Assembly (NCBI GenBank): GCA_003254885.1
Contig: QANT01008187.1
Span: 18,876-82,875 of the forward strand
Origin: Purshia tridentata
Taxonomy: Eukaryota; Streptophyta; Magnoliopsida; Rosales; Rosaceae
Direction: 5' to 3'
DNA: 64,000 nt
This document shows positions 1 to 11,961 of this stretch, piece after piece. A program made the position numbers and the translations under genes. A model generated the notes under the pieces. That model did not search any database. It worked only from the letters and a program-made list of their open reading frames with translations, and was not told the DNA's origin. How positions within the stretch are numbered: the stretch's first letter is position 1; each line of letters starts with the position of its first letter.

Positions 1-387
1 TCGCATTGAAAAATACGTTTGCAGCAGTTGCTTGTTGCAGGACCTTGTACACATTAATTATTGCGACTCCAAAGTTATCAATAACACAAGCAGCCAACAG
101 TACTATGTTGGGGTCTGTTGGGTGAGATTATCACCCAAGACCATTAACGATACTCAACCACGAAATTCAAAGAATATTCCCAATTAAACTTGTATTTGTT
201 GGTAAAATGACATAAATAAGAAACAATTTACATGTCCCGTTTCCCTTGAGTAACCACATCAGAAAAGATTGTGGCAGCTGGGTGAAAAAGTTCGATAGAT
301 ATCTAAGATTAAAAAGAGAACAAGAAAAATTACATGTCCTTGGTGATGCGAATCCTAAGCTCTACCAGGAATTTCATGCAAAACTTA
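1..387. other. 3' flank of the CCCH zinc-finger gene
   Basis: AT-rich sequence with no coding signal that I can see. It lies just downstream of the stop codon of the leftmost gene, which runs on the minus strand, so it probably holds that gene's 3' untranslated region. Confidence 0.5.
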
Positions 388-3300
388 TTACACAGGTTGC
401 GGCTGAATAGTTGTATCAGTTCCACTTCTGCTCCCAGCTGTTCCCGCCCCTTTAGCAGTCGCCAAGTCACTGAAAGGAAGTTGATGATCAAGACCAGATG
501 TAGTTGAAGAAGGTATATGTAACGGATGGTCAAATTTACAAGCTGGCCCAAATTTGCAAATGCCATAGCGACTGTAATGTGTGCAAATGTTCTGATCCTG
601 GATTTTGAAACAAATTTAGGATCAAAATTTGTGACTCAGGAAAAAATTTATTTTCAATAGGGTATTCCAATTTGTTTTTTATCCAAGTATCACAAACTCA
701 AAACCTTTTCACAATCATATTCCAAAATTTTGAATTCATTGTAAAAGCACGGTCCAAAGAAAGTGAACTCACTGGTCTCAAAGGGAGGCCCTTGTCACTG
801 AGCGTGCATGAGGGGGACACTGCCATCTGATTTTTTGGATGGTGATACTTGCAATTAGATTTAAACTTACAATCCCCCTTTCTTAAGAAGTAACTGCAAA
901 CAGGTTGGCCAGGTCGTTCTGGGAATTCTTCAATTTGCTTCGGCTGTGGATATTGTTTATAGATGTTGGTTTCAGTCACTGAGTTGCTCATAACATATGG
1001 TGGAGGTGCAGGCATGCATCTTTCTGGTAGATATACTGGAGCCTAAACATGCCACAAGAGAACAGCAATAATTCTATATATTCCAGAGAGCCGTGGACAA
1101 AAAAAATTATTTGGTGCATATTGAACAGCATTGTAGTTACTAAGTAGAAAAGTTCATGCAAGAAAGTAGAGAGCAAAGATCCTATCATTAGTTTTATGAG
1201 CCAAAACTGAACAAAAAAAGGGTTAACATACAAAATGAGCTTTATGTGCTCTCTTATTCCTTAAGAAATGTTGATTGGTATATCAAAGTGACGACATTTA
1301 TTCAAACCCAAGACTACAACATGGGAGTGACAGCTAAAAGTACCTGATAACCATTCCAATCTGTATTCTGGGAAGGGACCCCTTGAGATGGTGGAATCAT
1401 CATTGGCACATAGAGTGGAGTCTCATTCAATGATCTTGGTGCAGACCATGATGCTACTGTTGATTGTGGTACACCTGGTAAAGTTGCAGGTCCACCAGTA
1501 CCATATCCGGATGGAGGGTCAGATCCTCCTGCAGCCGTAGGGTCAGGGTGATTAAACCTGCAGTTTGATCCATACTTGCAGGAACCATTTCGCATATAGT
1601 AGGGGCACTCTCTCTCCCCCTGTAAAAAGTTAAAAAATTATATATATTCAGAATAACTGATTGAAACATGATAATAACTCCAAGCAGAGATAAAGTTTTA
1701 ACTCTTAAACATCTTGAATAGATATTCATTCCACAAAACTTTGCACATAGAATTTATACCAGTCGAATTGGCAGGCCCAGAAAGTTATGTTCTAGAATTG
1801 GAGCTAATGAAGGTTTCCCTCTGCCGTGGTTGTATCTACAAGTTTTTCCATACTTACATCCCCCTGCTCTCAAATAATACTGCAACAAGCTCAAGTGTTA
1901 TAATATCATGAAACTCTCAGTAGTCCAGCATGCACATGGCAGAGATTTGATATAAGGTACAAAGGGAAAGAAATGTCATTGGCATCTGAAAGCATAATTT
2001 TAATTACTGTATAAAAAGAAATAAGTGATTTTCATGAAAACACATTCAATAATAAATCAACAAACTATTTATTATAGGTTGACCACGACAGATGAGTCAC
2101 TTTCCCATACACTATGGACATATAATTTCAAGACCTCGTGATTCTATATTTAGTTATAAGATATAACCTATTAACTTTCAGATAACCAAAGCCCATCATC
2201 AAAACATGAAAAACAAAGATATACATGAACTAAAACAAAATCTAATGATTCGAGACATGATGATCAAACAATTGCAGTACAAATCGTAAGTTCAAATGGA
2301 AAATTTCTGAGAATCATGACAATAATAACCTTGCATTCTGTCTGGCCTGGATCCTCTGGCAACTCTTGCCTTTCCTTTGGTTTGTCCTTAAACACCTTCA
2401 ATACGATAGAAGTAAAAACACCAACATACAGAAAGTGAGCACCAATAGCAGAAATATTTGAAATCATACAAGGCCAGAAACATTAATGTCTCAAAATTAA
2501 TCATTTAATTAACGCAAAAATCTCCTCTATGGCAATATTATCTTCAAATACGAAAGTGGGTTTTCATTTTGAGTCAATTCCACTGGTAAAAACCCATCAT
2601 CACAGCATAATATACCAACCCCTACATTTTTCACAATGTAACACATGCACACATACATAAACACAGAAATGATGAGGGCAACATAAAAGCCCCAATCTTT
2701 AACTATGACATACAAACGCATATGCATTTACATTAACATAAACGTGCACTTATCACATATATAAGTGTGCATGTGTGTGTATAGGTGTGTATAGGTGTGT
2801 ATAGGTGGATGTAAATGCGAAAGAAGAGAGATGTACCTGATTGTTTTTCCTTTTAACAGGGTGATTAAACTTGCAATGGGATCCAAATTTACAAGCACCA
2901 GTCTTTAGGTAATACGAGCAATCTTCAGCTTCGGGCCTCACTGGGTACTGATACCTTCTGCTACTTTCCTCAACCTTCTTCTCCTCCACGCCACCACCAT
3001 TCTCACTCTTATTTTCTCCTCCTCCATCGCTCTCTTCGCTCTGTCTCTCACTCCCATTTTCCTTTTCAGTTTCTCTCCCATTAGAGCTCTTCTCAGCCTC
3101 TTCCTCTTCCATTTCCTCTCCCTCTACCTCTACCTCTACCTCTCCCTCTCCCTCTCCCTCTCCCTCGTTTTTTTTCGAACCCAGTTCCAGAATCTCATCA
3201 CAAACCGAAAGCTCGTCGCTTTCTTTCAAATCCAGCTTCTGAATCTCATCATACAGCTCACAGTCGCGATAAGACGGTTCAGGATCCGCAGCATCGGCAT

Positions 3301-3514
3301 CATCGGGATCGGGAAGAGGAGGGAGTAATCCTATTTCGACACGACTGTGGTTTTGGTGATCGATGTGGTCGTTCTTGTGGTCGGAAATTGTGGGAAGGGA
3401 AATGGGTTTAGGGACTTCTTCGATATGACTGAGATTTTGGTGATCGATGTGGTCGTTGTTGTAGTCGGAAATTGTGGGAAGGGAAATGGGTTTAGGAACT
3501 TTAGGGACTTCCAT
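388..3514 (-). CDS. CCCH zinc-finger protein with five fingers (C3H43/C3H67 type)
   Basis: Probable RNA-binding nuclear protein of the plant ZFN-like CCCH family. Six exons join in frame: 3514-2837, 2395-2330, 1879-1760, 1619-1344, 1042-773 and 597-388, giving 539 residues. Five C-X8-C-X5-C-X3-H fingers are visible, at about residues 199-218, 247-266, 293-312, 429-448 and 475-494; finger 2 is split by an intron. The start is the ATG at 3514 (MEVPKV); the frame stays open upstream but only with TTG. The N-terminal part is acidic, with Glu/Gly and Glu/Val runs and a 28-residue duplication. The spacer between fingers 3 and 4 carries the Pro/Tyr-rich stretch usual in this family. By family it matches Arabidopsis C3H43 (At3g48440) or C3H67. 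It is followed upstream by REF6 on the same strand, as in Arabidopsis. RNA target unknown. Confidence 0.93.
3332..3499 (-). repeat. 84-bp in-frame tandem duplication in the CCCH gene
   Basis: Two adjacent 84-bp units (3416..3499 and 3332..3415) encode residues 6-33 and 34-61. Each contains [12 protein letters not shown] followed by NDHIDHQN. The copies differ at a few positions, so the duplication is not an assembly echo. Confidence 0.9.
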
Positions 3515-4973
3515 TCTCCCTCCACATTTCAAAACCCTAATTCACAAAATAAAGACTGACAGAGAAAGAAAGGGTTTGGTTTGAAACGAAAGCCTTGAGC
3601 TTGTTCAGCTTGGTCGAAACGAAAGGCACGTTTTAATGTATTTAACTGAACTCCACACACTCCTGGCCAAAAAAAAAAAAAACTGAACTCCATTGAAGTA
3701 AAGCATACAACAATACAACACTTACCACATTTTTATATACAAAAAAAAAAAAACTGAACTCCATTGAAGTAAACCATACAACAATACAACACTTACCACA
3801 TTTTTATATCATAATTTTATATTATTTTATATGTCAATCTAAGTAATATTATATATTGGATACTAAAAAAATAAAAATAAAAACCTTAAAAATAAGAAAA
3901 TATCCTGCCAGTACAATAATGACACATAAAATAATACAATAAACATAATATAAAAATATAACAAAAATAACACTATTGGTAAAGCATAATACAGAAATTA
4001 AATACGTATTTTTCCCTAAATTTGACGTTTTCATTTTCTGGAAAACGACGTGCCGTGTTATCAGGTTCTGAGCACAACATCAAATCAATCATTAATTTTT
4101 ACAATAATGCCCGTATTAGTGCTAATCTTTTATTTTTCACACATTTGATGGCAGGCATTCTAAAAATATTATAAATTACAACACTCTTTCAGTCCTACAC
4201 ATCTTCTCAGACACATAAAAGAGACGGTACAATAGAAAGATCTTATAAGTTATATATTTAAATAACAATCCACATGGCTTAGTAGTGAAACAAAATGCAA
4301 GATTAATACAGGATGTAAGACAACGTTTAAATGTTCATGGTAAGTTAAGTGTTTGTTACTATGAGCATTGACTCACTCACATTCCACATCAAAGAAGGCT
4401 TCCGTGACAATATAATATGATAAATTATTTGGTTGGTTCAAAAACATTTATGCATATATCAATGTCTGGTTGCAGAAATCGCATTATGAACCACCACATG
4501 CATCACCATATGAATGCTCAAAATTGGAATCATCTCATTTAACAGTTGGAAGTGATAGTACTATGACTAATTGACTATCAAGGCCCGGCATCTCCTGCTT
4601 TGGCAATATTACCTTTTTTGAACCTGGACTTTGTAAACATTGTTGTAATCAATATTCTAAATCCACATGCTAAAAATGTTCAAATGCACTACTTGCAAAG
4701 AGACGGTCTAAGCAGAGATACGTCTTTGGCATTCAGCTAAAATAGGATTAGCAATTGATCCTAGAGAAAATGTGCTTACGATCCAAGCAATTGCTCTTGT
4801 TGCGGTAAATGAATGGCCAAATAAAGGCCCACGGAAAATCAGAATCAATAGTTACTCTGAATAGCAATTACAGGGGAAATCCTAGTCCTATCCTTCACCT
4901 AGCACTAATTTGTCAATCGAACAACAGATTCATTAGTCATGTTACATGATAACATCTGCCTTCCATCATCAAG
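3515..4973. other. Intergenic region between the CCCH gene and REF6
   Basis: AT-rich, without a credible coding region. The right part should be the REF6 3' untranslated region and the left part the promoter and leader of the CCCH gene. It contains one local tandem duplication, listed separately. Confidence 0.6.
3669..3809. repeat. Tandem duplication of about 70 bp with poly-A start
   Basis: Two near-identical units each begin with an A-run, continue with ctgaactccattgaagtaaa and end with cacttaccacatttttatat. A partial third match (aactgaactccacac) lies just left. It sits in the putative promoter of the CCCH gene. Confidence 0.88.
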
Positions 4974-7900
4974 TTATCCCCTACCTTTCTTTGCTGAATG
5001 GCCAGTCTTCCGCTTATGACGGCTGAAATCTGACACAAACCGAAAGGTCTGTCCACACCCTGGCTCAGCACATACATAAGGACGAGCACCCGTGTGAACC
5101 CTAATGTGTTCAGTCCGAGCCCAGGCCCACTTGAATGTCATCTTGCACCCCTTCCAAGGGCACCGAAGGGGGCGGTCATCCATGTGAACTCGACGATGTT
5201 GCACCAGATACTTGTGCGAGAAGAATTTCTTTCCACACCCCTTGACTGGACATACGTTTCTTTTATGGAGGGCAAGCTCTTGTTTCGACCCAAAACTCAT
5301 GGTGCACCCTTCAATATCACACAAGAACTCTGCTTCTTCTTCCCTCAACTTTGCATCATTTTGGCCAGCCCGAGCCTTCACAGCTGAAGCATTCTTTGCC
5401 TTCTTCCTACCAGTTTGTTGCTGCTCTTTTGGTTTGGTTGCAGGCACTTTTAAGGGCTTAGGAGCTCTTTTTCTAAGGCGTGTGCTAGGCCCGCCTTCTG
5501 GCTCCTCCTCGGCATATAAATCAAAGTTGTTCTTCTCAGATTGATTATTCCGAAGCCTAGGAATCTGTTGCTTCACTAGCCGAGGAGTTTCTTGTTTTGT
5601 TAAATGTCGGGTGCCTTGTTTTACAGGACGAGCAGTCCCTTGTTTCATACGGCGAGGGGTTTCTTGTTTCTTTATCCGCACAGTCTCTGGTTTTGTTTGC
5701 TTTCTTCGGAGAATCCTTTTATTCTGCTGAAGAGAATCATCATCCAGTGTTTCGTCCAGAGCAGCATCTTCTCTCTCAATGATTTTGGCCTGCTTGCTTT
5801 TAGAAACCCTCCTTCCCTGCTGATGAGAACTAACCCCATGAAGATCTTCTGAAATCAAATTTTCTCTCCCAATGCATTTAGCTTTCCTACTTCTAAGGAT
5901 CCTTTGTTGCATCTGATGAGAATTATCCTCAAGTGAATCATCTGAAACCATATCTCTCCCAATATGTTTGGCTTGCTTACTTTTAGCAACCCTCCTATGC
6001 TGCTGATGAGAATCAGCTCCGATTGAATAATCTGAAACAACATCATCTCTCTCAATATACTTGGCTTGTTTGCTCCAATGAATTCTCCCATTTTGCTGAT
6101 GAGAGTCATCTTCCATTGAATCCTCTGAAACTGCATCTTCTGTCTCAATACACTTGGCCTTCTTGGTTGGACCACTTTCGAAATATTTGGCGTGCTTGCT
6201 CTTAAGAAACTTCCTCTGCTGCAGATGTGAGTTATCATCTACTGAATAGTCTGAAACTGCATCTTTCTCAAAACATTTGGCTTTCTTGGTTATCTCACTC
6301 TCTACAGTCATTTTCCTCTTCCTAGCATACTTTTTAGTCACCAAGGGGTTCTCAGTTTTGTGTGTGCTTTCGGATTTTGCCTCAAGCTTGTCACCTGGCC
6401 TTGCGGCCCTTGGCCAAGTAGGGAAGCTCCTCTCTTCTTTTTCTTCTTCTTCTACTTCTTCTTTTTCCTCTTCTTCAGGATCCCTTTTTGCTAGAAAGGG
6501 ATGAACTTGATTCGACATCCAGACTTTACCGCACCATTTTCCAGCCACTACCTTTTTCTGCTTGCCGTGTCTCCTCCCATAGACATCAGGTCTTGCAAGC
6601 GAGCTAGCTGGAGAACTACGGCCAAATGCATTGTATATAACAGAATTGTATGGCATCTGCTTACTATAAAGATGAGAGCGGCTAAGGCTCGCACTATAGA
6701 AGAGATTCATACCCAGCTTTACAGCCCAGTCCCCATTCCCAGCAATGGCTTCCTCACTATCCAGAGCTGACTGAATCCTCTCCTCATCCTCCCTGGTGGA
6801 ATCCCTGAATGTCATATCATTCCACAGGTAACTTATTCCCAGTTCTTCTGCCATTAGTTTTGCTTCATCCTCTATCCTCGGGTAGTCTGCAAACGTTTTT
6901 ATCGATAATCATAGGAATAATTAGATGATGAATGATTGGCCCATAGCCATAGCCATAGCCATAAATGAATTGGCTACTTCAATTTTGAGAGATGCAAGTA
7001 TATAAAATAAACCAGCTTAGCAACTTCTTGATGAAAAGAAGACTGTAAACAACATGTACCATAAGTTTCTCCTTTCACAAAACTAATTCCACAAAGCAAA
7101 AGAAAAATTATGGACACATAGAGGCTGACACATGAAGCTTGTATCTTAACACATTAGTGATACACTACCTACCAAAACCTTTTCATCCATGTACTGCAGC
7201 ATGGCCCCAAATCCCACCTAAGTTATGGTGCCTCCACCATTCATCCTTAAAATTCAGAGGACACAAAATTGGCACCTAAGGAACTAAATCCAAACATAAG
7301 CAGCACAAGGTTTTCATACTCATGCTACTCAACAGCATCACATGATATCAAAAAAAAACACATGAATATCCATTGGATAAACTAGTAAGAGTATAAACTG
7401 AAAATACAACATAACTCCACCCATATTTCTATAGCTGTTTCTTGTTATTTTCTATATTCATACTCAATGATTTTCACCACACAAAAAGCTTTCAAAAAAG
7501 TCAAGAACTCAGTTAAAAAGAGAATGAACAAAATAAGCAAAGAAAGTGTATACTTCTTTTATGAACTTCTAGAGCAGAAACAAACCTGGATGACAAAGGA
7601 GTGATATATGTACACCTCCAATTGAACGAAGCTGCTGCTCAACCTCTATGGCATGCTCAAGGCAGAAGACATGCATTCTAGAAGAGTCCTCGTCACATCC
7701 CGGAGCAAATGATGTGTTTGAGCTTTCCAAAGTGGCTTTACCAAATCCCGAAGTTTGAGCCTCATGGGCATCTGGGGAGCAAGAATGTGAAACCTTCATT
7801 GGATCCATAGATGTACCCACCAACTCATTTGTTTTTGTGGAAGCAAATTTTTTAGTTTCAAAATCAACGGAGCAGTCAAAATTTTGATAACTGCTATCCT

Positions 7901-10900
7901 TGAAATTATCTTTTTTAAGCCCATTTTCCACATGGCAATCAACAGTTGGGAGAGGAAGACCACTCTGACAATCAAATCCTGGTGGCGCACGGCAGTGAAC
8001 CCTGGTTGTGCCATCATAACATTCTCTCAAAGGATGACTAGCACTCTCACACTGATATCTACTTCCCAAAGAACAGTTCGTCTCATCACCACACACAGGA
8101 ACATCTGGTTCAACTTGATCTTCCTCTGAGTCAGATGAATTTCCATAGTTCAAAGCTAATAGCCCAAGAGCTGAAGTACCTCTCTGCATTTCTGTATTTG
8201 AAACCACTTCATTACTATGATCTGCCACCTGAAGTTGATAATCAGCAGATTGAACAGGCACATCATATAAACCAGCAGGGTCAGTCTTTTCCATCAATCC
8301 TGTTTTAGGAGGCATTAACATATAAACGTTCAGAAACTGGGATTTCCATTTAGACAAACTAGAACCATTTTATAAAGAAAGCTTTGCCAAATAAGTGAAA
8401 GAATGATATGCAGGTCAAACGTTTTAAAACTCAAACAACAAACAACAGTGATATGCATACAAAATAACAACTCTAGGGCTTATGTGCATTTTTTAAAAAC
8501 AGCTCACGAGGAAAGCATAAACAAAAGGGAAAACCAGGATTACTCATATAATAATTCATGCCAATTGGGGATTTCATCTCTGAGATATCATTAACTAAGG
8601 GGAAAGCCAGGATTACTGTTAACGCACCTAATTTTGAACAAACAGAAATGTACAGCAATTAACGGCTGAGTTGGATGTAGTTCACATGGTGCATGTATCA
8701 AGGATTTGGTGGAACAGTAGTTACAGTAATAATGATTCCTTATTAAGTCTTTGTGCACAAAGAAAATCTCAATTGGACCACAACAGAAGAATAATTTCCA
8801 GATGAAACCAACCTGTACAGGGATGATTCTTTAAAGTAAATGGATCTGCAATTTGGAACACCTCACTAGCTAATCCAGAACCAATAACCCAATCATTGAA
8901 AAAGCTACAATCTGCTGACATCAGATATTTGGCTGCTGGTTCTCTTGGTTGAATTATAGCAACACAAGCAAAGCTCAAAATTCCACATGTAACACAAGAA
9001 AACAGTCTCTGATCTGACAACCCCTCACCTACAACATTACTTTCTCTTTCAATGTTCATGTTCAACATCTTAGAATTCCGATCGCGTACATTGCTATTTC
9101 CACTTAATGAGGGAAGCCTGTTACTTTCACATAAAGATGAAATTTTTCCTCTCACTGAATAGAAACCTTTTACCTGCTTGATTCCCTGCTTCCTGTCTAT
9201 CATGAGATCATCAGAAACTGAACTTGATGATTTCATTTCTTCCCTGAGATTGCATAAACCAAGGGGAAAGCCAGGGTTTACTCTTAACTGTGACCCAACA
9301 CGTAATTTTGAACAAACAGAAATGTCTGAAGAACTCTGCGGTAGAAGTACAATTGAAGACCCTTTTCCAAGAATATGAAGCAGGTCATTGTTCTGAATGA
9401 CATTCTGCACAAATAGCTCTTTAACAACTGTTTCTCCTTCACCCTTTTTCTTATTTTTCAGTCGAGAACTCCGTGGTTCAGCACTAATGTGCACAGGCAT
9501 TCTGCAGGGAGAGCATAAGAAAATTCAGGGCATCTCATTTAACAACTCTAGAATTTACCGAACAGATTTTGTGGACTTTCTATCCTTTAACATTTTGGAG
9601 AACTTTGCATATATTTAGAATTAGCAATTGATGCTATTTCCTGGAATTTTCCAATCGGTGTCTTCAAACTCAATAAATAGTCAACCATCGTATGTGTGTG
9701 TTAATTGTATAGTTATGTGATTAGGCAGAAGGGAAGTTACATAAGCTTGCGAACAAACCTTGAACATAATGCTAGAGCAAGATCATAAAGTAACTGAAAA
9801 TGAGACACCATAGGAGGATAATTGATTGAAGCTCGCCGAATAGCAGCATCTTTAGCAACCCTCAACCACTCAGGAGTTGCTATGTTCGCTGCCTCCCCAC
9901 AATTAAATCCTACATTCAAAATTCAAATAAAAGAAATAGTTATTTTCATTTAAATAAAAACAAAGACAACAATGATGATAACAAACATATAAACAATTGA
10001 TCTCTCACCATGACTGAATCCAGTGTGATAGGCTCTTGGGAAAGTCACAACATATTCTCCAGCATTTTGCACTAGCCTGGTTTAAGGCAATCAAAGGTGT
10101 AAGAAATACATGATGCATTGACACCACCACTCAGGATATTCCAGAGAATGCTACAAGAAACTTTTAGGGGAAAAAATTTTCCTCTTTGTGGATCAAAGAG
10201 AAAAGGTAATGTGATCTGTCATGGATCAAGAAGGTTGATGTTGATTCTTCTTTTAAAAACAAGGTCAAAACTTAGCCAATAGCATCACTAATTCTGAAGG
10301 CAATCAAACTTGAGGAACTTAAAAAGAAACAATGGGGCATTCAGAAGTAGACAAAACAGCGACCAAGGAATTACCTGCAGCATGGAATCCCTGAACTAAT
10401 AAACACTTCAGGTGACATCACAGTGGTCTTCTCACCAAGAGTCGCAAAAGTAACTATTGAAGACAAATGCTAATGAAGGTTAGTTTTTCAAAAAGTACAC
10501 AGAAACAAAATTCAAGTATCAAGCCTTTAAACTCTAAAATGACCAAGTCACACCATCACATAGCAACTTTTACCATTATAAAGGAAAGGAACTAAAAACC
10601 AAATACCACAAATTAGTCCACTCAGAACTTAAGGCCTCTGTAAACTTCCAGTTTTAGCATAAATAATTCTCAAAATCATGCCTCCAAAACCTCAAAATAA
10701 ATTCTGCAAATCCCTCTAAACTTTTTAACAATCCATAACTTAGACACTGGGGCTTAGCTTACAGTGCTAGCTGGCACATAAAAGTACCAAGCCTCACCAA
10801 GAATCCACTCTCTGTCACCGAAACCTTAGGAGTTTCAATCATCCAGCCTAACAAGTAATTCTTCCCAATCTTACTTCCTAACACAAGACAACTTCATTCA

Positions 10901-11961
10901 ACAATGTCCTATAGAACTTAAATCTGGAACGGACAAAGTTTTTACAGTGAACTGTACTTCACATAGATGAATAACATCACATAAACAGTGGAATGCACAT
11001 TTCCAACAAAGTTCAAAGAAAGCAGAGTACAGAGGATGCACAAGTTTCAGTCCTATAAAATCAACATTGCTCTGAACTCACCAAGAGGATTGATCTCTTC
11101 TCCATAACCTTGAACCCTGACCACCTCCTCGAACGCAACCGCCGCTTCCCTCGGCACTCCATACCACGTCTTCCCTGCCCCCATATGCAAATAATTCAAG
11201 CTATGCAAGTCATGGTCCTCCACATGCCAAGCAAACCAGCTGAACATCATAGCTACGTAAACCATGGGCGATGTGACCCCCGGAATCTCCTCCTTCATGA
11301 ACCTCAACAAAGAACCTTTTGACCTCGAGACCGCCCTCATATTCCACGCAGTCTCACCAAGGGTCACACCCTCCCCTGCCTCCTTACCACCACTATTAGA
11401 CTTCTTGGCACTCACCGGCACGAAAGCCGAGCCGGGCATGTCGTTCGCGTACTCCACCGAGAAGGGTTTGTCCACAGTCGCTCTCCAATAAAGGGTTTCG
11501 ATTTCCAGAGCCGAAAGCCCTCCTTTCTTAGTACATTTCCTCAAGTAGCTCTTCTCGAAACTTTTTGCTTTCGCTTCGAATTGCTGAAAAGTGTAGTGCT
11601 CGCCGCTCTGCCACACGGGTCTCTGCACGGGTCGGGGTTTCCGGGGGCAGAACCCGATCTGCTGCTGTCGGGTAGTGAATGTGGGCTGTGATTTCGCGCA
11701 TGTCGACCCGGAAGGCCCGGCCCGGGCAGCCAGAGACCGGTTCAGGTTAGCAATTGCTGTCTTCTTCGGAGAAGGCGGCACCGGAGGCACGATTTTGCAG
11801 ATTCCGTACTTGGAAGCCTCCTGCTCGATCTTGAAAATGTAAGCAATCGGATCTTGGAACTCTGCCCAAGTTGGGTGGTACTCTGGAGCTAAAGGTAGGG
11901 TTTTGAGCCAGGGAGGGACCTCCTGGTTTGGCTCTGCAGCTAAACCTGAAGAAGCTGCCAT
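4974..11961 (-). CDS. REF6: REF6, JmjC histone H3K27 demethylase with C2H2 fingers
   Basis: Removes H3K27 methylation in the nucleus and so opposes Polycomb silencing; in Arabidopsis it acts in flowering and hormone responses and finds its targets with its zinc fingers. Seven exons join in frame: 11961-11082, 10453-10375, 10076-10009, 9909-9759, 9501-8813, 8299-7586 and 6886-4974, giving 1497 residues. JmjN lies near residues 23-62. The JmjC core is split over exons 1-4 and shows the metal ligands HVE (in WHVEDHDLH) and the distal His in FSHGFN. The middle holds the family block SDQRLFSCVTCG. Four C-terminal C2H2-type fingers occupy about residues 1380-1490, with the REF6 signature TGARPYVCAEPGCGQTFRF. 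The start is the ATG at 11961. The linker before the fingers carries six unusual 31-residue repeats. ELF6 is the only close alternative; similarity over the whole length favours REF6. Confidence 0.96.
5700..6284 (-). repeat. Six degenerate 31-residue repeats in the REF6 linker
   Basis: Residues about 1062-1256 of REF6 consist of six units of 30-32 residues (a roughly 10-residue spacer follows the first). The shared pattern is K/Q-A-K-x-I-E/G-R-x-D-x-V-S-D/E-x-S, then an acidic pair, then SHQQ and a basic stretch. A second family of short units based on KQxTPR follows at about 5550..5669. Confidence 0.85.

Noticed and set aside
3514-3532. Upstream in-frame start for the CCCH protein at 3532
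   Set aside because: The codon is TTG; the first ATG in frame is at 3514.
5094-5852. Several plus-strand open frames opposite REF6
   Set aside because: They are antisense shadows of the REF6 last exon, whose own frame carries zinc fingers.
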